The position numbers and the translations under genes are program-made. This document shows positions 55,443 to 63,521 of a stretch of 64,000 nt of DNA, in pieces. This stretch comes from Promethearchaeota archaeon (lineage in GTDB: Archaea > Asgardarchaeota > Lokiarchaeia > Sigyniarchaeales > SOKP01): NCBI GenBank assembly GCA_019058245.1, contig JAHPZJ010000013.1:133166-197165 (forward strand), written 5' to 3'. Within the stretch, counting starts at the first letter, position 1, and every line of letters starts with the position of its first letter. The notes below the pieces were generated by a model. That model saw only the letters and a program-made list of their open reading frames with translations. It was not told the DNA's origin and made no database searches.

Positions 55443-55784
55443 CTACATCCAGGATATTACTTTTGGTGTAGCATCAATAATATCTATTAGATCCTCATAT
55501 TCTATAGATTTAATTTTGCCATGTATGTATTCTGGATCTATACCTCGAGCTTTCATGTCTGATTTCATAGCAAATACGGCTACATCTAAACTGAGGAGTT
55601 CTTCCATTTCTGTTTGTATCTTTCCCTTTGTTGTTATGCCTATTATGCCATCATGAATTAAAACTAATCCAAGCTTTGAATTTTTTTTAATTTGACTTTT
55701 CAAAATAGGTAATAACCTCTGTAATTGATTCCCTGTTAATCCACTGAATCCAAACAAATAAATCATATCAAGATTTTCTGTCAT
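55443..55784 (-). CDS. dsrH: DsrH/TusB-like sulfur relay protein
   Basis: A 113-residue small alpha/beta protein: DMIYLFGFSGLTGNQL, a helix (QRLLPILKSQIKKN), GLVLIHDGIIGI and VAVFAMKSDMKARGIDPEYI with the DsrH-type D-x-x-A-R-G-I end. No cysteine is present, so it cannot itself hold persulfide and more likely is the structural subunit of a DsrEFH-like hexamer. It follows the DsrF-like gene by 16 bp. Confidence 0.75.
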   Translation of the reverse strand: MTENLDMIYLFGFSGLTGNQLQRLLPILKSQIKKNSKLGLVLIHDGIIGITTKGKIQTEMEELLSLDVAVFAMKSDMKARGIDPEYIHGKIKSIEYEDLIDIIDATPKVISWM

Positions 55785-55800
55785 CTTTTTTTATCCCCCT

Positions 55801-56169
55801 TTAATATCTAAAGCATGTACTTGCATTAGCAATTAAATCTGTTAATTCATCATATCCAATAATTTTCAAATTTTCATAGTCAATCATATCAGCTTTAGTT
55901 AATCCTGCATCAATTAAAGCAGATTCAATAATATATACTTCTAAATCAGATAAATCAGCCATCTCTAATACTTCAGCTAAAGGGTCCATTCCTACAGCTT
56001 CAGGGTTACAATTTTTATTGAATAAATAAACAGCATCACCCATAAACACAATTTTACAGTCAACAAATTCTCCTAGAGCAGTAAATCCTGATCCAATCCT
56101 AATAGCCTCAACTGCAGAATTTCTGCCAATTGGTGATTGATCGCTTATTATTACCACAGATTCTACCAT
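55801..56169 (-). CDS. dsrF: DsrF/TusC-like sulfur relay protein
   Basis: A 122-residue DsrE/F-like protein with VVIISDQSPIGRNSAVEAIR, the strand CKIVFMGDAVYLF and a Cys in NKNCNPEAVGMDP. The helix-turn layout and its position between dsrE and dsrH make it the DsrF/TusC equivalent. It starts 5 bp after dsrE. Confidence 0.78.
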   Translation of the reverse strand: MVESVVIISDQSPIGRNSAVEAIRIGSGFTALGEFVDCKIVFMGDAVYLFNKNCNPEAVGMDPLAEVLEMADLSDLEVYIIESALIDAGLTKADMIDYENLKIIGYDELTDLIANASTCFRY

Positions 56170-56174
56170 AATTA

Positions 56175-56543
56175 TTAACCTCCCGCTCCAAATACAATCA
56201 ATTTATCAGCATAAATTACCCAATTTGAGAAGTCTCCCAAACCATCTTCAGTAGCACCTTCAATAAATTCTGGTTCTTTTAGCCCTGTTATACTAACCCA
56301 TGTACTACACCCTGATATGGGAATTTTGTTATCATTAGAAAATTTCTCAATTTTCGCTGGGATATTTCTTATTGTATTTCCACAACTAATCTCCTTCTTA
56401 AGGTTATAAACACCAGTCCCAAAGAAAAATATACCCGCTATCTCATGCCCCTTTCTTATTGCAGCTTTTCCTATTTCTATCAGAGAATCTACAGCTTGAT
56501 ATTTGTAAGGTTCCGTGCTAATAAAGAAAACATATTTAGACAT
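56175..56543 (-). CDS. dsrE: DsrE/TusD-like sulfurtransferase
   Basis: A 122-residue DsrE. YVFFISTEPYKYQAVDSLIE opens the fold, GHEIAGIFFFGTGVY is the second strand, and the catalytic Cys is in IPISGCSTWVSITGL, matching the conserved C-x(2)-S...G-L sulfur-acceptor motif. It receives sulfur from TusA (encoded 29 bp upstream) and passes it on. Its conserved Cys implies activity. Confidence 0.83.
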   Translation of the reverse strand: MSKYVFFISTEPYKYQAVDSLIEIGKAAIRKGHEIAGIFFFGTGVYNLKKEISCGNTIRNIPAKIEKFSNDNKIPISGCSTWVSITGLKEPEFIEGATEDGLGDFSNWVIYADKLIVFGAGG

Positions 56544-56572
56544 ATTAATATCCTTACTCCGTATAATGCGTT

Positions 56573-56806
56573 TTAAGCCTTTTTAATGACAAAAATTAAA
56601 TTTCCATTGTCTTCTCGAAGTTCTACTAATTCGTCACCGCTTTTATTGAGAAGCGCTGGAATGTCCTTTTTAGCCCCTACATCATCTGCGATTACTTCTA
56701 TAACCTCTCCAGAAGTCAAATTTCTTAATTCCTTTTTTGTTTTCAAAACCGGCATTGGACATTTTAAGCCTGTATAATTATATGTTTTAACAGCCATTTT
56801 TTTCAC
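56573..56806 (-). CDS. tusA: TusA-family sulfur carrier 1
   Basis: A 77-residue TusA with GLKCPMPVLKTKKELRNL carrying the persulfide Cys in CPMP, and the closing strand DNGNLIFVIKKA. It is the first gene of the long minus-strand sulfur-relay/Hdr cluster and divergent from an Lrp/AsnC regulator. Together with dsrEFH it forms a Tus-type relay. Confidence 0.9.
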   Translation of the reverse strand: MKKMAVKTYNYTGLKCPMPVLKTKKELRNLTSGEVIEVIADDVGAKKDIPALLNKSGDELVELREDNGNLIFVIKKA

Positions 56807-57099
56807 TTTTTTTAGTTTTTTTATTTATTTTTTTTTGTTATGATATCATTTTTGATTATGAATGATAGTCATTATAGATCAAAAATATAATATACTATTT
56901 AAATAATAGTTTTTTTTTCTATAATCATATCATTTATTAATAAATAAAACTATATGATCATAAGTTAGTAGTAAAAAAAATTATATATTAAAACTACGAT
57001 ATTAAAAATAGAACATATTACTTTTTAATGAAAGTAAGAAACTTATAAATTATAAACAGTTATAGCAGAACTTGAAAAATTACTAATAGGATTGCTTTT
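56807..57099. promoter_or_regulatory. Divergent control region of tusA-hdr cluster and Lrp gene
   Basis: Several palindromes fill this spacer. These are ATGATATCAT (56840-56849), an interrupted inverted repeat TTTTTGAT...AATGA / TCATT...ATCAAAAA (56849-56885), CTATT...AATAG (56894-56908) and TATGATCATA (56953-56962). Lrp/AsnC proteins bind such AT-rich dyads, so autoregulation and control of the sulfur cluster are plausible. Confidence 0.5.
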
Positions 57100-57567
57100 A
57101 TGGTATCAACAAATGGAACTCTTGATGAGATAGATCGACAAATTCTTGAGTTATTACAAGATGATGCAAAATTAACTATTAGAGAAATTGCTCATCAAAC
57201 AAAGAAGAGTGCTACTGCTATAAGAGCACGTATTCAACGACTTGAGAAAGAATTGATAAAAAAATATGTAGCGCTAATCGATTGCCGTCAATTAGGATAT
57301 CGTGAAATGGTAATGGCATCACTGAGAGTAAATGCAACAAATCCATTAGAGGACGTTAAAAACGAAATTGAAAAGATGGAAAAAATAAAATATGCCTATG
57401 TTGTCACAGGAGAGTATCCTTTATTTATTATGGCAAAATGTTTAGATCATTCAGATTCTATGGGTCTTATAGAAACACTTCGCAACCTTCCTGGAGTTGA
57501 GGAAGTTAAAACTGAGATTGTGTTAGACCGAATTAAAGAAGATCATTCTATTATTATCCCTGAATAA
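57100..57567 (+). CDS. Lrp/AsnC-family transcription regulator
   Basis: A 155-residue regulator. The N-terminal helix-turn-helix is LDEIDRQILELLQDDAKLT with REIAHQTKKSATAIRARIQR; the C-terminal RAM-type alpha/beta domain follows (MVMASLRVNATNPLEDVKNE, YAYVVTGEYPLFIMAKC and LRNLPGVEEVKTEIVLDRIK). Members sense amino acids or other small ligands and form octamers. Its divergent placement suggests it controls the adjacent sulfur-relay/Hdr operon. A decayed copy lies at 61.8 kb. Confidence 0.9.
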   Translation: MVSTNGTLDEIDRQILELLQDDAKLTIREIAHQTKKSATAIRARIQRLEKELIKKYVALIDCRQLGYREMVMASLRVNATNPLEDVKNEIEKMEKIKYAYVVTGEYPLFIMAKCLDHSDSMGLIETLRNLPGVEEVKTEIVLDRIKEDHSIIIPE

Positions 57568-57691
57568 ATTACTAGATCAATGTTAATTTAAAAAAAAATT
57601 CTAAATCAAATTTTACTTAAAATAAAATTTAAATCTTTATTAACAATGGATATTTAATTTTTTTCTTGTAGTGGCTACAATGAAATATCAA

Positions 57692-60112
57692 TTAATCAAA
57701 ACTCTTAGAAGTCAATTCAATTTCATAATTAGAATTTTCCCATTTATCTGGGTTTAACCAATGGAAGGTAAAATTCAATTTTACTGGTTTATCCATATCT
57801 TTTGTTGGTAAATCTACATAATAGATACCTAATCCTGTATCAATTGTTTTAGACTCTTGAAAGGTATTCCAAGCATTAATGGACCATCGAACAATAGCTT
57901 CAGCTCTCAATTCAATTCTCAAAATTTTTCCTAGACTCATTTGAGAACATTTATGATTATATTTCCAGATTCTTAGATTTGATGGATGATTTTCTTCAAC
58001 ATATCTTAGTTTAGTTTGAAGTGGCATATCAAAAATTTTGTTATCTTCTAATGATCGCACTAGTTTTACATATTCAGAATGCGCCCAGACCAAGGGCATA
58101 GCGGAACCTGATGGATGCCCATTAAATAGATGTTTTTGAGGGATATCATCTGCATCCCAAATTTGTTCGGGAATAAGTCCTCCCGAACCAACCTGCGCTT
58201 CTATCACTTTTGAAAGCTTTCTTGCCGTATCAATATCGCCTTTCGCTAATTCATAGTGAGCACGTTCACCTGCTAAAAGTGGCCACCCCCTACCAATTCC
58301 AGTACCATCGAAAGGATCCCCATTTGAATGTTCTCCATAACCATCTTTATTATAACGATGCCATGTAGGACCAGTAGAAGTTGTTGTTTTTAACATAGAA
58401 TCAATAACTTTCACTGTGTTGACTATTCTTATATCATCAGCAGCACGTAATCCAAATCGTACTAAAGCTAAAGCATCGGGACTGACGATATATTCAAAAA
58501 GAGCTTTACTTTCACCAGGAGGTCTATTTTTAATTGGAACATAACCATCCTTAGGAGAAGTGGCATCCGGAAGATCAGGAGGACTTACTCGAACATAATA
58601 ACCTTCGACATTTAGCCTTTTGGCGAGATGAGAATTCTTAACATAAGTCCATTTTTCGATATTGGAATTCCAATTGTCTGCTAATTCTGTTAAATATTTC
58701 GCAATTTGCAGTTCTCCTGCTTCTCTAGCAAATTCCGATGCAATGAGTAAAGCAGCAATTTCTACTGCTAAAGTGAAGGGAGAATAACCTGAGTCTTCTT
58801 CCCATCGATCCTCTTGAGAGACAGGACCGTTACATGCTATATAACTCACGGCTTTCTTTATAGTAGGCCAAATATTGATCTCTTTAAGTAGCCCATTTTC
58901 TTTTAAAGCATTTGCTAGTAATATTGGAAAAGCAGTTTCATCCATTTGTATTCCATGCCAATATTCGGTGCCGTCTAACCACATATTTTGAGGCCAGTAT
59001 CCATCTTTATTTTGAGTACTCATTAAATAAATCATAATTTGTAAAGCTTCTAAATTAGCTCCTACTGCAAGAAGCCCACCTGCAGTTTCAACAAGATCCC
59101 TAGGCCATACTAAATGATAACCCCCTAAATCATCGTCACCTTTCGCAAATCCCCAAGGAATTGATAAACTCGCTATTGTGCCATCTGAAAAGCGTTTATC
59201 CATGTGAGTCTTTAAAACTACAATACTCAACCTGTAAATATTAAATCCTTTTTCTCCAACATGGCTTAAGTTTCTACAATTTTGCTGAAATTTTAACCAA
59301 GAAGACATATAAGTCTCAATTATTTGATTAATATTGTTATACAAAGTAGCACGAGCAAGTTGTCCTGCTTCTGCTGGATTATTACCAAATGCAATTGCAA
59401 TAATAAAATTTCCCCTACTTACTTTCAAATCAATTTCTCCCGTTATGACAACATTTCCATTTGATGCGTGAGAATAGCGATGCGTTAAAATGTGATTTTT
59501 ATTTATATCTTGCCAACCATCACTTATACCATAATACCCACAGCTCATGTTAGAAAAAGGTGTAGAACATGCTATTGCTAGTACAATATTTTCTCTTTGA
59601 GCAAAAAGCATAGGAACGCCTTTATAATTACCCACCCAGCTATTGTTTCCATAACCAAAGTTTTTAATATGAGGATTTAAAATTGCATAAAGATGATAAT
59701 CATCTAAATTTCCTTTTAAGGGAGTAAACTTTACTTTTAGCAAGAGTACATTCCTTCGAGGATCAGTTAGAATTATTTTTTCTATCATATATCTTCTTTT
59801 ATATGAGGTATTTGTGATCTTATATACCGGTACGCCCTCTTTTAATGTTGAAATCTTATGATCACAGTCAATTCTTTCTTCTTCGAAAAAATCAGTACCA
59901 TCAGAAATAAGAAATTGAAAGTCGCGAATATCAGCTTGATCAATACGAGGATAATATACCTCATCAATTATACCATTAGATAATGTAAACCAAACTAAAC
60001 TTTCATGTGATATTGATGTTCCAACTCCATCTTTTGCACTTGATGTCCAACTGGGTTCTCTTCCAGGGTATCCTGGTGCCTCACCATCATAATTTGTTTC
60101 TATTTGATTAAT
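57692..60112 (-). CDS. GH15 glucoamylase-like glycoside hydrolase
   Basis: An ATG exists at 59788, but the frame continues upstream through the GH15 N-terminal domain (APGYPGREPSWTSSAKDGVG and GIIDEVYYPRIDQADIRDFQ). It is open back to the stop of the sugar transporter, where ATT at 60112 lies a few bases after it. The catalytic (alpha/alpha)6 barrel shows VWPRDLVETAGGLLAVGAN, DGYWPQNMWLDGTEYWHGIQ and the general-acid region DRWEEDSGYSPFTLA. The full length is about 806 residues. It hydrolyses alpha-1,4-glucans or trehalose-like sugars; no signal peptide is seen, so it is intracellular, paired with sugar import. Confidence 0.87.
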   Translation of the reverse strand: MNQIETNYDGEAPGYPGREPSWTSSAKDGVGTSISHESLVWFTLSNGIIDEVYYPRIDQADIRDFQFLISDGTDFFEEERIDCDHKISTLKEGVPVYKITNTSYKRRYMIEKIILTDPRRNVLLLKVKFTPLKGNLDDYHLYAILNPHIKNFGYGNNSWVGNYKGVPMLFAQRENIVLAIACSTPFSNMSCGYYGISDGWQDINKNHILTHRYSHASNGNVVITGEIDLKVSRGNFIIAIAFGNNPAEAGQLARATLYNNINQIIETYMSSWLKFQQNCRNLSHVGEKGFNIYRLSIVVLKTHMDKRFSDGTIASLSIPWGFAKGDDDLGGYHLVWPRDLVETAGGLLAVGANLEALQIMIYLMSTQNKDGYWPQNMWLDGTEYWHGIQMDETAFPILLANALKENGLLKEINIWPTIKKAVSYIACNGPVSQEDRWEEDSGYSPFTLAVEIAALLIASEFAREAGELQIAKYLTELADNWNSNIEKWTYVKNSHLAKRLNVEGYYVRVSPPDLPDATSPKDGYVPIKNRPPGESKALFEYIVSPDALALVRFGLRAADDIRIVNTVKVIDSMLKTTTSTGPTWHRYNKDGYGEHSNGDPFDGTGIGRGWPLLAGERAHYELAKGDIDTARKLSKVIEAQVGSGGLIPEQIWDADDIPQKHLFNGHPSGSAMPLVWAHSEYVKLVRSLEDNKIFDMPLQTKLRYVEENHPSNLRIWKYNHKCSQMSLGKILRIELRAEAIVRWSINAWNTFQESKTIDTGLGIYYVDLPTKDMDKPVKLNFTFHWLNPDKWENSNYEIELTSKSFD

Positions 60113-60118
60113 GAAATA

Positions 60119-61513
60119 TCACTTCCCCAATTCTCGTGGATGTTTTCCACCACGCCAATGTTCTTCAATTTCTTCTAGGGTTCTTCCCTTAGTTTCTGGA
60201 ACGTAAACATACGTAAAGATTAATGCCATTATTCCTACAACGGCATAAAACCAAAATGTACCTGAACGTCCTAATAATTGAATTAAAGTTAAAAAAGTTA
60301 GCGCAATGATCAAGTTAGATCCCCAGTTAGCTTCTGTTACGATGCTCATTGCACGTCCTCTAACTTTCAGAGGGTATATCTCAGATATTAATAACCAAAA
60401 TACTGGTCCCAATCCAATAGCGAAAAAGGCGACATATGCTATTAAACTAATTGCTGCTAACGTTCCTAATTGATTTAATAAACTTGGTAAAAAGAATACA
60501 ATCCCTAGCATTATAAGCATCCCACTCATGCCAATTAAACCGAGTAATAATAATTTACGCCGTCCGACGCGATCCAACAAAAATATTGCGACAATAGTAA
60601 AGCCCACATTCACAATTCCAACTATGATTGTAGCAAAGATAGCCGCTGAAGCTGATTGAAATCCTGCAAATTCAAAAATAGTTGGGGCATAATAAATCAC
60701 GGTGTTAATTCCAGTTACTTGTTGGAAAATCGCCAATGATATACCCACAATCATTGCAGGTCTTATTAAAGGACTAAGCAGAGCTTTTCTTTCTCCTTTT
60801 TGCTTATCGAGGCTAGTAATAATTTCATCGAGTTCATTATTGATATTATTTGTCCTTCGAATTTCAATCAATGTAGAACGCGCTTTATTTACCTTTCCTT
60901 TATTAACTAGCCATCGTGGGCTGTTTGGCATGAAGATCATTGCTATTAATAATATAAGAGCAGGAATAGCTGCTAAACCAAGCATATAACGCCACCCACT
61001 TATAGGTGTAAAGGCATAATCCACCAAGTAAGATATAACAATTCCTATAGTAATAAATAATTGATTTAAAGACACTAATGATCCTCTAATTTTTGGTGGA
61101 GACATTTCAGAGATATATAGTGGAGCAATAAAGGATGCCATCCCTATAGCAATTCCTACAATTACTCTTCCTATGATCAGGAATATTATATCGATTGTTA
61201 ATGAGGTCCCTATTGCACCACCAGCAAATATAATTGCGGCTATAATAATCATTTTTCTTCGTCCATAACGATCAGCTAACGATCCCCCTATAAATGCTCC
61301 GATTATTGCTCCAATTAATACAGCACTAATAACTAATTCCTGTAAAAATGGTAAAAGAGTATATTCTTGCTTAATAAATAGAATAGCCCCAGATATAACA
61401 CCAGTATCATAACCAAATAACATTCCGCTAATTCCTGATACCATCGCAATAATATAAATAAAAGTATTATTCGTAGATTTGTGAAATAACATCTTAGTGA
61501 TTATTTTTCTCAT
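60119..61513 (-). CDS. Sugar porter-family MFS transporter
   Basis: A 464-residue 12-helix sugar porter. All signatures are visible: GSLADRYGRRKMIII, GRVIVGIAIGMASFIAPLYI, SEMSPPKIRGSLVSLNQ, MPNSPRWLVNKGK, QQVTGINTVIYYAPTIF, DRVGRRKLLLLG and the C-terminal PETKGRTLEEIEEHW. This group imports hexoses or pentoses with protons. It lies directly upstream of the GH15 gene on the same strand, sharing a reading frame across its TGA stop. Confidence 0.92.
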   Translation of the reverse strand: MRKIITKMLFHKSTNNTFIYIIAMVSGISGMLFGYDTGVISGAILFIKQEYTLLPFLQELVISAVLIGAIIGAFIGGSLADRYGRRKMIIIAAIIFAGGAIGTSLTIDIIFLIIGRVIVGIAIGMASFIAPLYISEMSPPKIRGSLVSLNQLFITIGIVISYLVDYAFTPISGWRYMLGLAAIPALILLIAMIFMPNSPRWLVNKGKVNKARSTLIEIRRTNNINNELDEIITSLDKQKGERKALLSPLIRPAMIVGISLAIFQQVTGINTVIYYAPTIFEFAGFQSASAAIFATIIVGIVNVGFTIVAIFLLDRVGRRKLLLLGLIGMSGMLIMLGIVFFLPSLLNQLGTLAAISLIAYVAFFAIGLGPVFWLLISEIYPLKVRGRAMSIVTEANWGSNLIIALTFLTLIQLLGRSGTFWFYAVVGIMALIFTYVYVPETKGRTLEEIEEHWRGGKHPRELGK

Positions 61514-62136
61514 ATTCTAATCATATATTATCAAGATGTAAGTTAATCACTTTTATAATAGTATTGCATAAAAATTATAATTCTCTTACTTGTTATCGTT
61601 GTAAATATCCTAATTGAAGATTTCTATTATTCATGTAAATGCAGCAATATTGATGAATTTATGATGTTAATAAGATTGTAAATCAATGATTTCCGAAAAA
61701 TCATAAATTTAAATAAGCTTAAATTATAGAGAATTTATTATTACAAATATAGATTGCAATGTATAGATAAAATATCTCTTTAGATCAAATTGACAGAGAA
61801 ATTATTGAATTATTGCAAAATGATGTAAAAATCCCAAATAATGAGGTTTCTGAAAAAGTAAAAAATAGATTAAGTTTAGATGAACTAAAAAGTGCAACTG
61901 CAATTAGAGTAGGAGTAAAAAGGTTAGAAAAGGTTTTACTATAGAAATATTTTGCTATAATTGACTTGGATAATAGTGATAATACTTAGGATTCTAATCC
62001 TACTTCAAATAAAACACTAAAAATAAATCATAAAATAATTCTTTTTGTTTAATTATTAATTCAAAATTAAGAAATCTTATGAGAGATATATAAGATTAAT
62101 TAGAAATAGAAAATCTTTATAATTAAAGCGAGTAAA
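61514..62136. other. Spacer containing an Lrp remnant
   Basis: Beyond the pseudogene listed separately (61771-61992) this stretch is AT-rich with no intact frame. It should include the promoter of the sugar porter/GH15 operon just upstream of 61513. Confidence 0.35.
61771..61992 (+). pseudogene. Truncated, stop-interrupted Lrp/AsnC remnant
   Basis: Translation gives SLDQIDREIIELLQNDVKIP, then SATAIRVGVKRLEKVLL-stop-KYFAIIDLDNS, clearly parallel to the intact regulator at 57.1 kb (LDEIDRQILELLQDDAKLT, SATAIRARIQRLEKELIKKY, ALIDC). There is no start codon, a TAG at 61942, a short insertion in the HTH linker and no C-terminal RAM domain. This is a degenerate paralogue. Confidence 0.75.
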
Positions 62137-62262
62137 TTAGAGATTTAATTTTTCAAAACAATTTTGACAGTAATATTTCTCATCTACTCTCCATACTTCA
62201 GCAAGATTGATTTCTGAGCCACACTCTTCGCAATTTCCCATTTCTTGAATTAATTCTGTCAT
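62137..62262 (-). CDS. Small zinc-ribbon protein (41 residues)
   Basis: An ATG-started frame encodes MTELIQEMGNCEECGSEINL, then AEVWRVDEKYYCQNCFEKLN. The two CxxC pairs, 21 residues apart, form a classic zinc ribbon. Minimal ribbons like this are common archaeal small proteins; no partner is evident. Confidence 0.6.
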   Translation of the reverse strand: MTELIQEMGNCEECGSEINLAEVWRVDEKYYCQNCFEKLNL

Positions 62263-62471
62263 AATTATACTATCATTTCTTTATTTTATTTTTTTTTTAT
62301 TGTCTATTCAAGGTCTAGTAGCCTTGGTTTATGATTTTTTTTCCACATCTTTGTTCTTCTTAAATGTTTTAATTCTTTCTGAAGATTAATTCTATGAAAT
62401 TTTCTTTCAACCTAGTTTTTTAAATTTATTTTTATAAAATAAAACCATTTCCTTATAAAACTAAAGATGGA

Positions 62472-62590
62472 TTAGATATAAATACCTTCAGAAGGAGGTT
62501 TATAATAAGGAGTTCCATTTCCTATAAACTTCTCTCAATACTTCTCTAAAAACTCTAAAATCTGTAGTTTTAAGCAGATTAATATTTATA
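62472..62590 (-). pseudogene. C-terminal fragment of a duplicated DnaJ-domain protein
   Basis: The minus strand encodes NINLLKTTDFRVFREVLREV then, after a one-base shift, GTPYYKPPSEGIYI and a stop. This matches the C-terminus of the intact DnaJ-like protein at 63.0 kb ([20 protein letters not shown] ... [13 protein letters not shown]). No J domain precedes it. It is a broken tandem copy. Confidence 0.7.
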
Positions 62591-62855
62591 TCTTTCTAAG
62601 TTTTTTGATTTTTTCTTTGTTCAATTTTTTAATTTCTTTTTTTAAGGATATTATAGCTGCATTGATTTCTGCTTTTTTTGACTTTAGATTAGAAATATTA
62701 GAATGATCAATTATTTTTGTATCATGCTGAATAGCTCTTTCAATTTGAATCAATTCTTTATGCTTTATTGCTAAATTAGTCTCTAACGCTTTCAATTCTT
62801 TATTAAATTCAGCTTTTATTTTATTAACCAAGTCAGATTTTGATAAATTAGACAT
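62586..62855 (-). CDS. Small coiled-coil protein (89 residues)
   Basis: A highly charged helical protein: SDLVNKIKAEFNKELKALET, a middle with HDTKIIDHSNISNLKSKKAE and a Lys-rich end. Heptad spacing suggests a dimeric coiled coil. It sits between the intact DnaJ gene and the DnaJ fragment, so it may have been captured or placed there by the duplication. The function is unknown. Confidence 0.5.
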   Translation of the reverse strand: MSNLSKSDLVNKIKAEFNKELKALETNLAIKHKELIQIERAIQHDTKIIDHSNISNLKSKKAEINAAIISLKKEIKKLNKEKIKKLRKI

Positions 62856-62999
62856 GAGATATGCTAAGATAAAATTTATCTATTATTAACATTCATAATT
62901 TAAAAATAATAATGAAATCTGAAATTTAACATATTATTATTACAAATATTATAGCTATTAATCTAAAATGATTTACAAATAAATAAAAAAAAGCATTTT

Positions 63000-63347
63000 T
63001 TATATATACATACCTTCGGGAGGTGGTTTATAGTATGGAGCTGTATTTCTATAAATTCTTCTCATTATTTCTCGAAAAGTTCTAAAATCTGTCGTTCTAA
63101 AAAGATCGCTCCAATCGAATGTTCGAGGGTTATACTTTAATTGATTATAAATTTTACGCTTTGAAGGATCTATTAAAGTCTCGTAAGCTTCTTTTATCTC
63201 TATAAATTTATCTTTAGCGTGAGGATCTGATTTATTTAAATCAGGATGAAATTTTTTTGCTAATTTTCTATAAGCTAACTTAATTTCCTTTTCTGAAGAG
63301 TCTTCATCAATACCTAAAAGTTCATAATAATCTTTTGTTTCCTTCAT
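63000..63347 (-). CDS. J-domain (DnaJ-like) co-chaperone
   Basis: The ATG at 63347 is the natural start ([20 protein letters not shown]); an earlier in-frame start at 63386 adds a non-homologous tail. The 115-residue protein has a complete J domain with [20 protein letters not shown], including the HPD motif that stimulates Hsp70 ATPase. The short C-terminus ([20 protein letters not shown] ... [11 protein letters not shown]) lacks the Gly/Phe, zinc and substrate-binding domains of true DnaJ. It is a type III J-protein; no Hsp70 gene is adjacent. Confidence 0.85.
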   Translation of the reverse strand: MKETKDYYELLGIDEDSSEKEIKLAYRKLAKKFHPDLNKSDPHAKDKFIEIKEAYETLIDPSKRKIYNQLKYNPRTFDWSDLFRTTDFRTFREIMRRIYRNTAPYYKPPPEGMYI

Positions 63348-63521
63348 TCTTCTTTGTTGAAGAAGAAAATTAGGATATAAAAACATATAGTTGATATTGT
63401 ATAAAAGTCGAATAACTTTATTTTTTAGATTAAATTTATGATGACAAATTTGCTTCTATGATTTAGGTTTATTTTTAAAGATTTCATAGGATAATTTTTC
63501 TGATTTTCACATAATTTCAAA

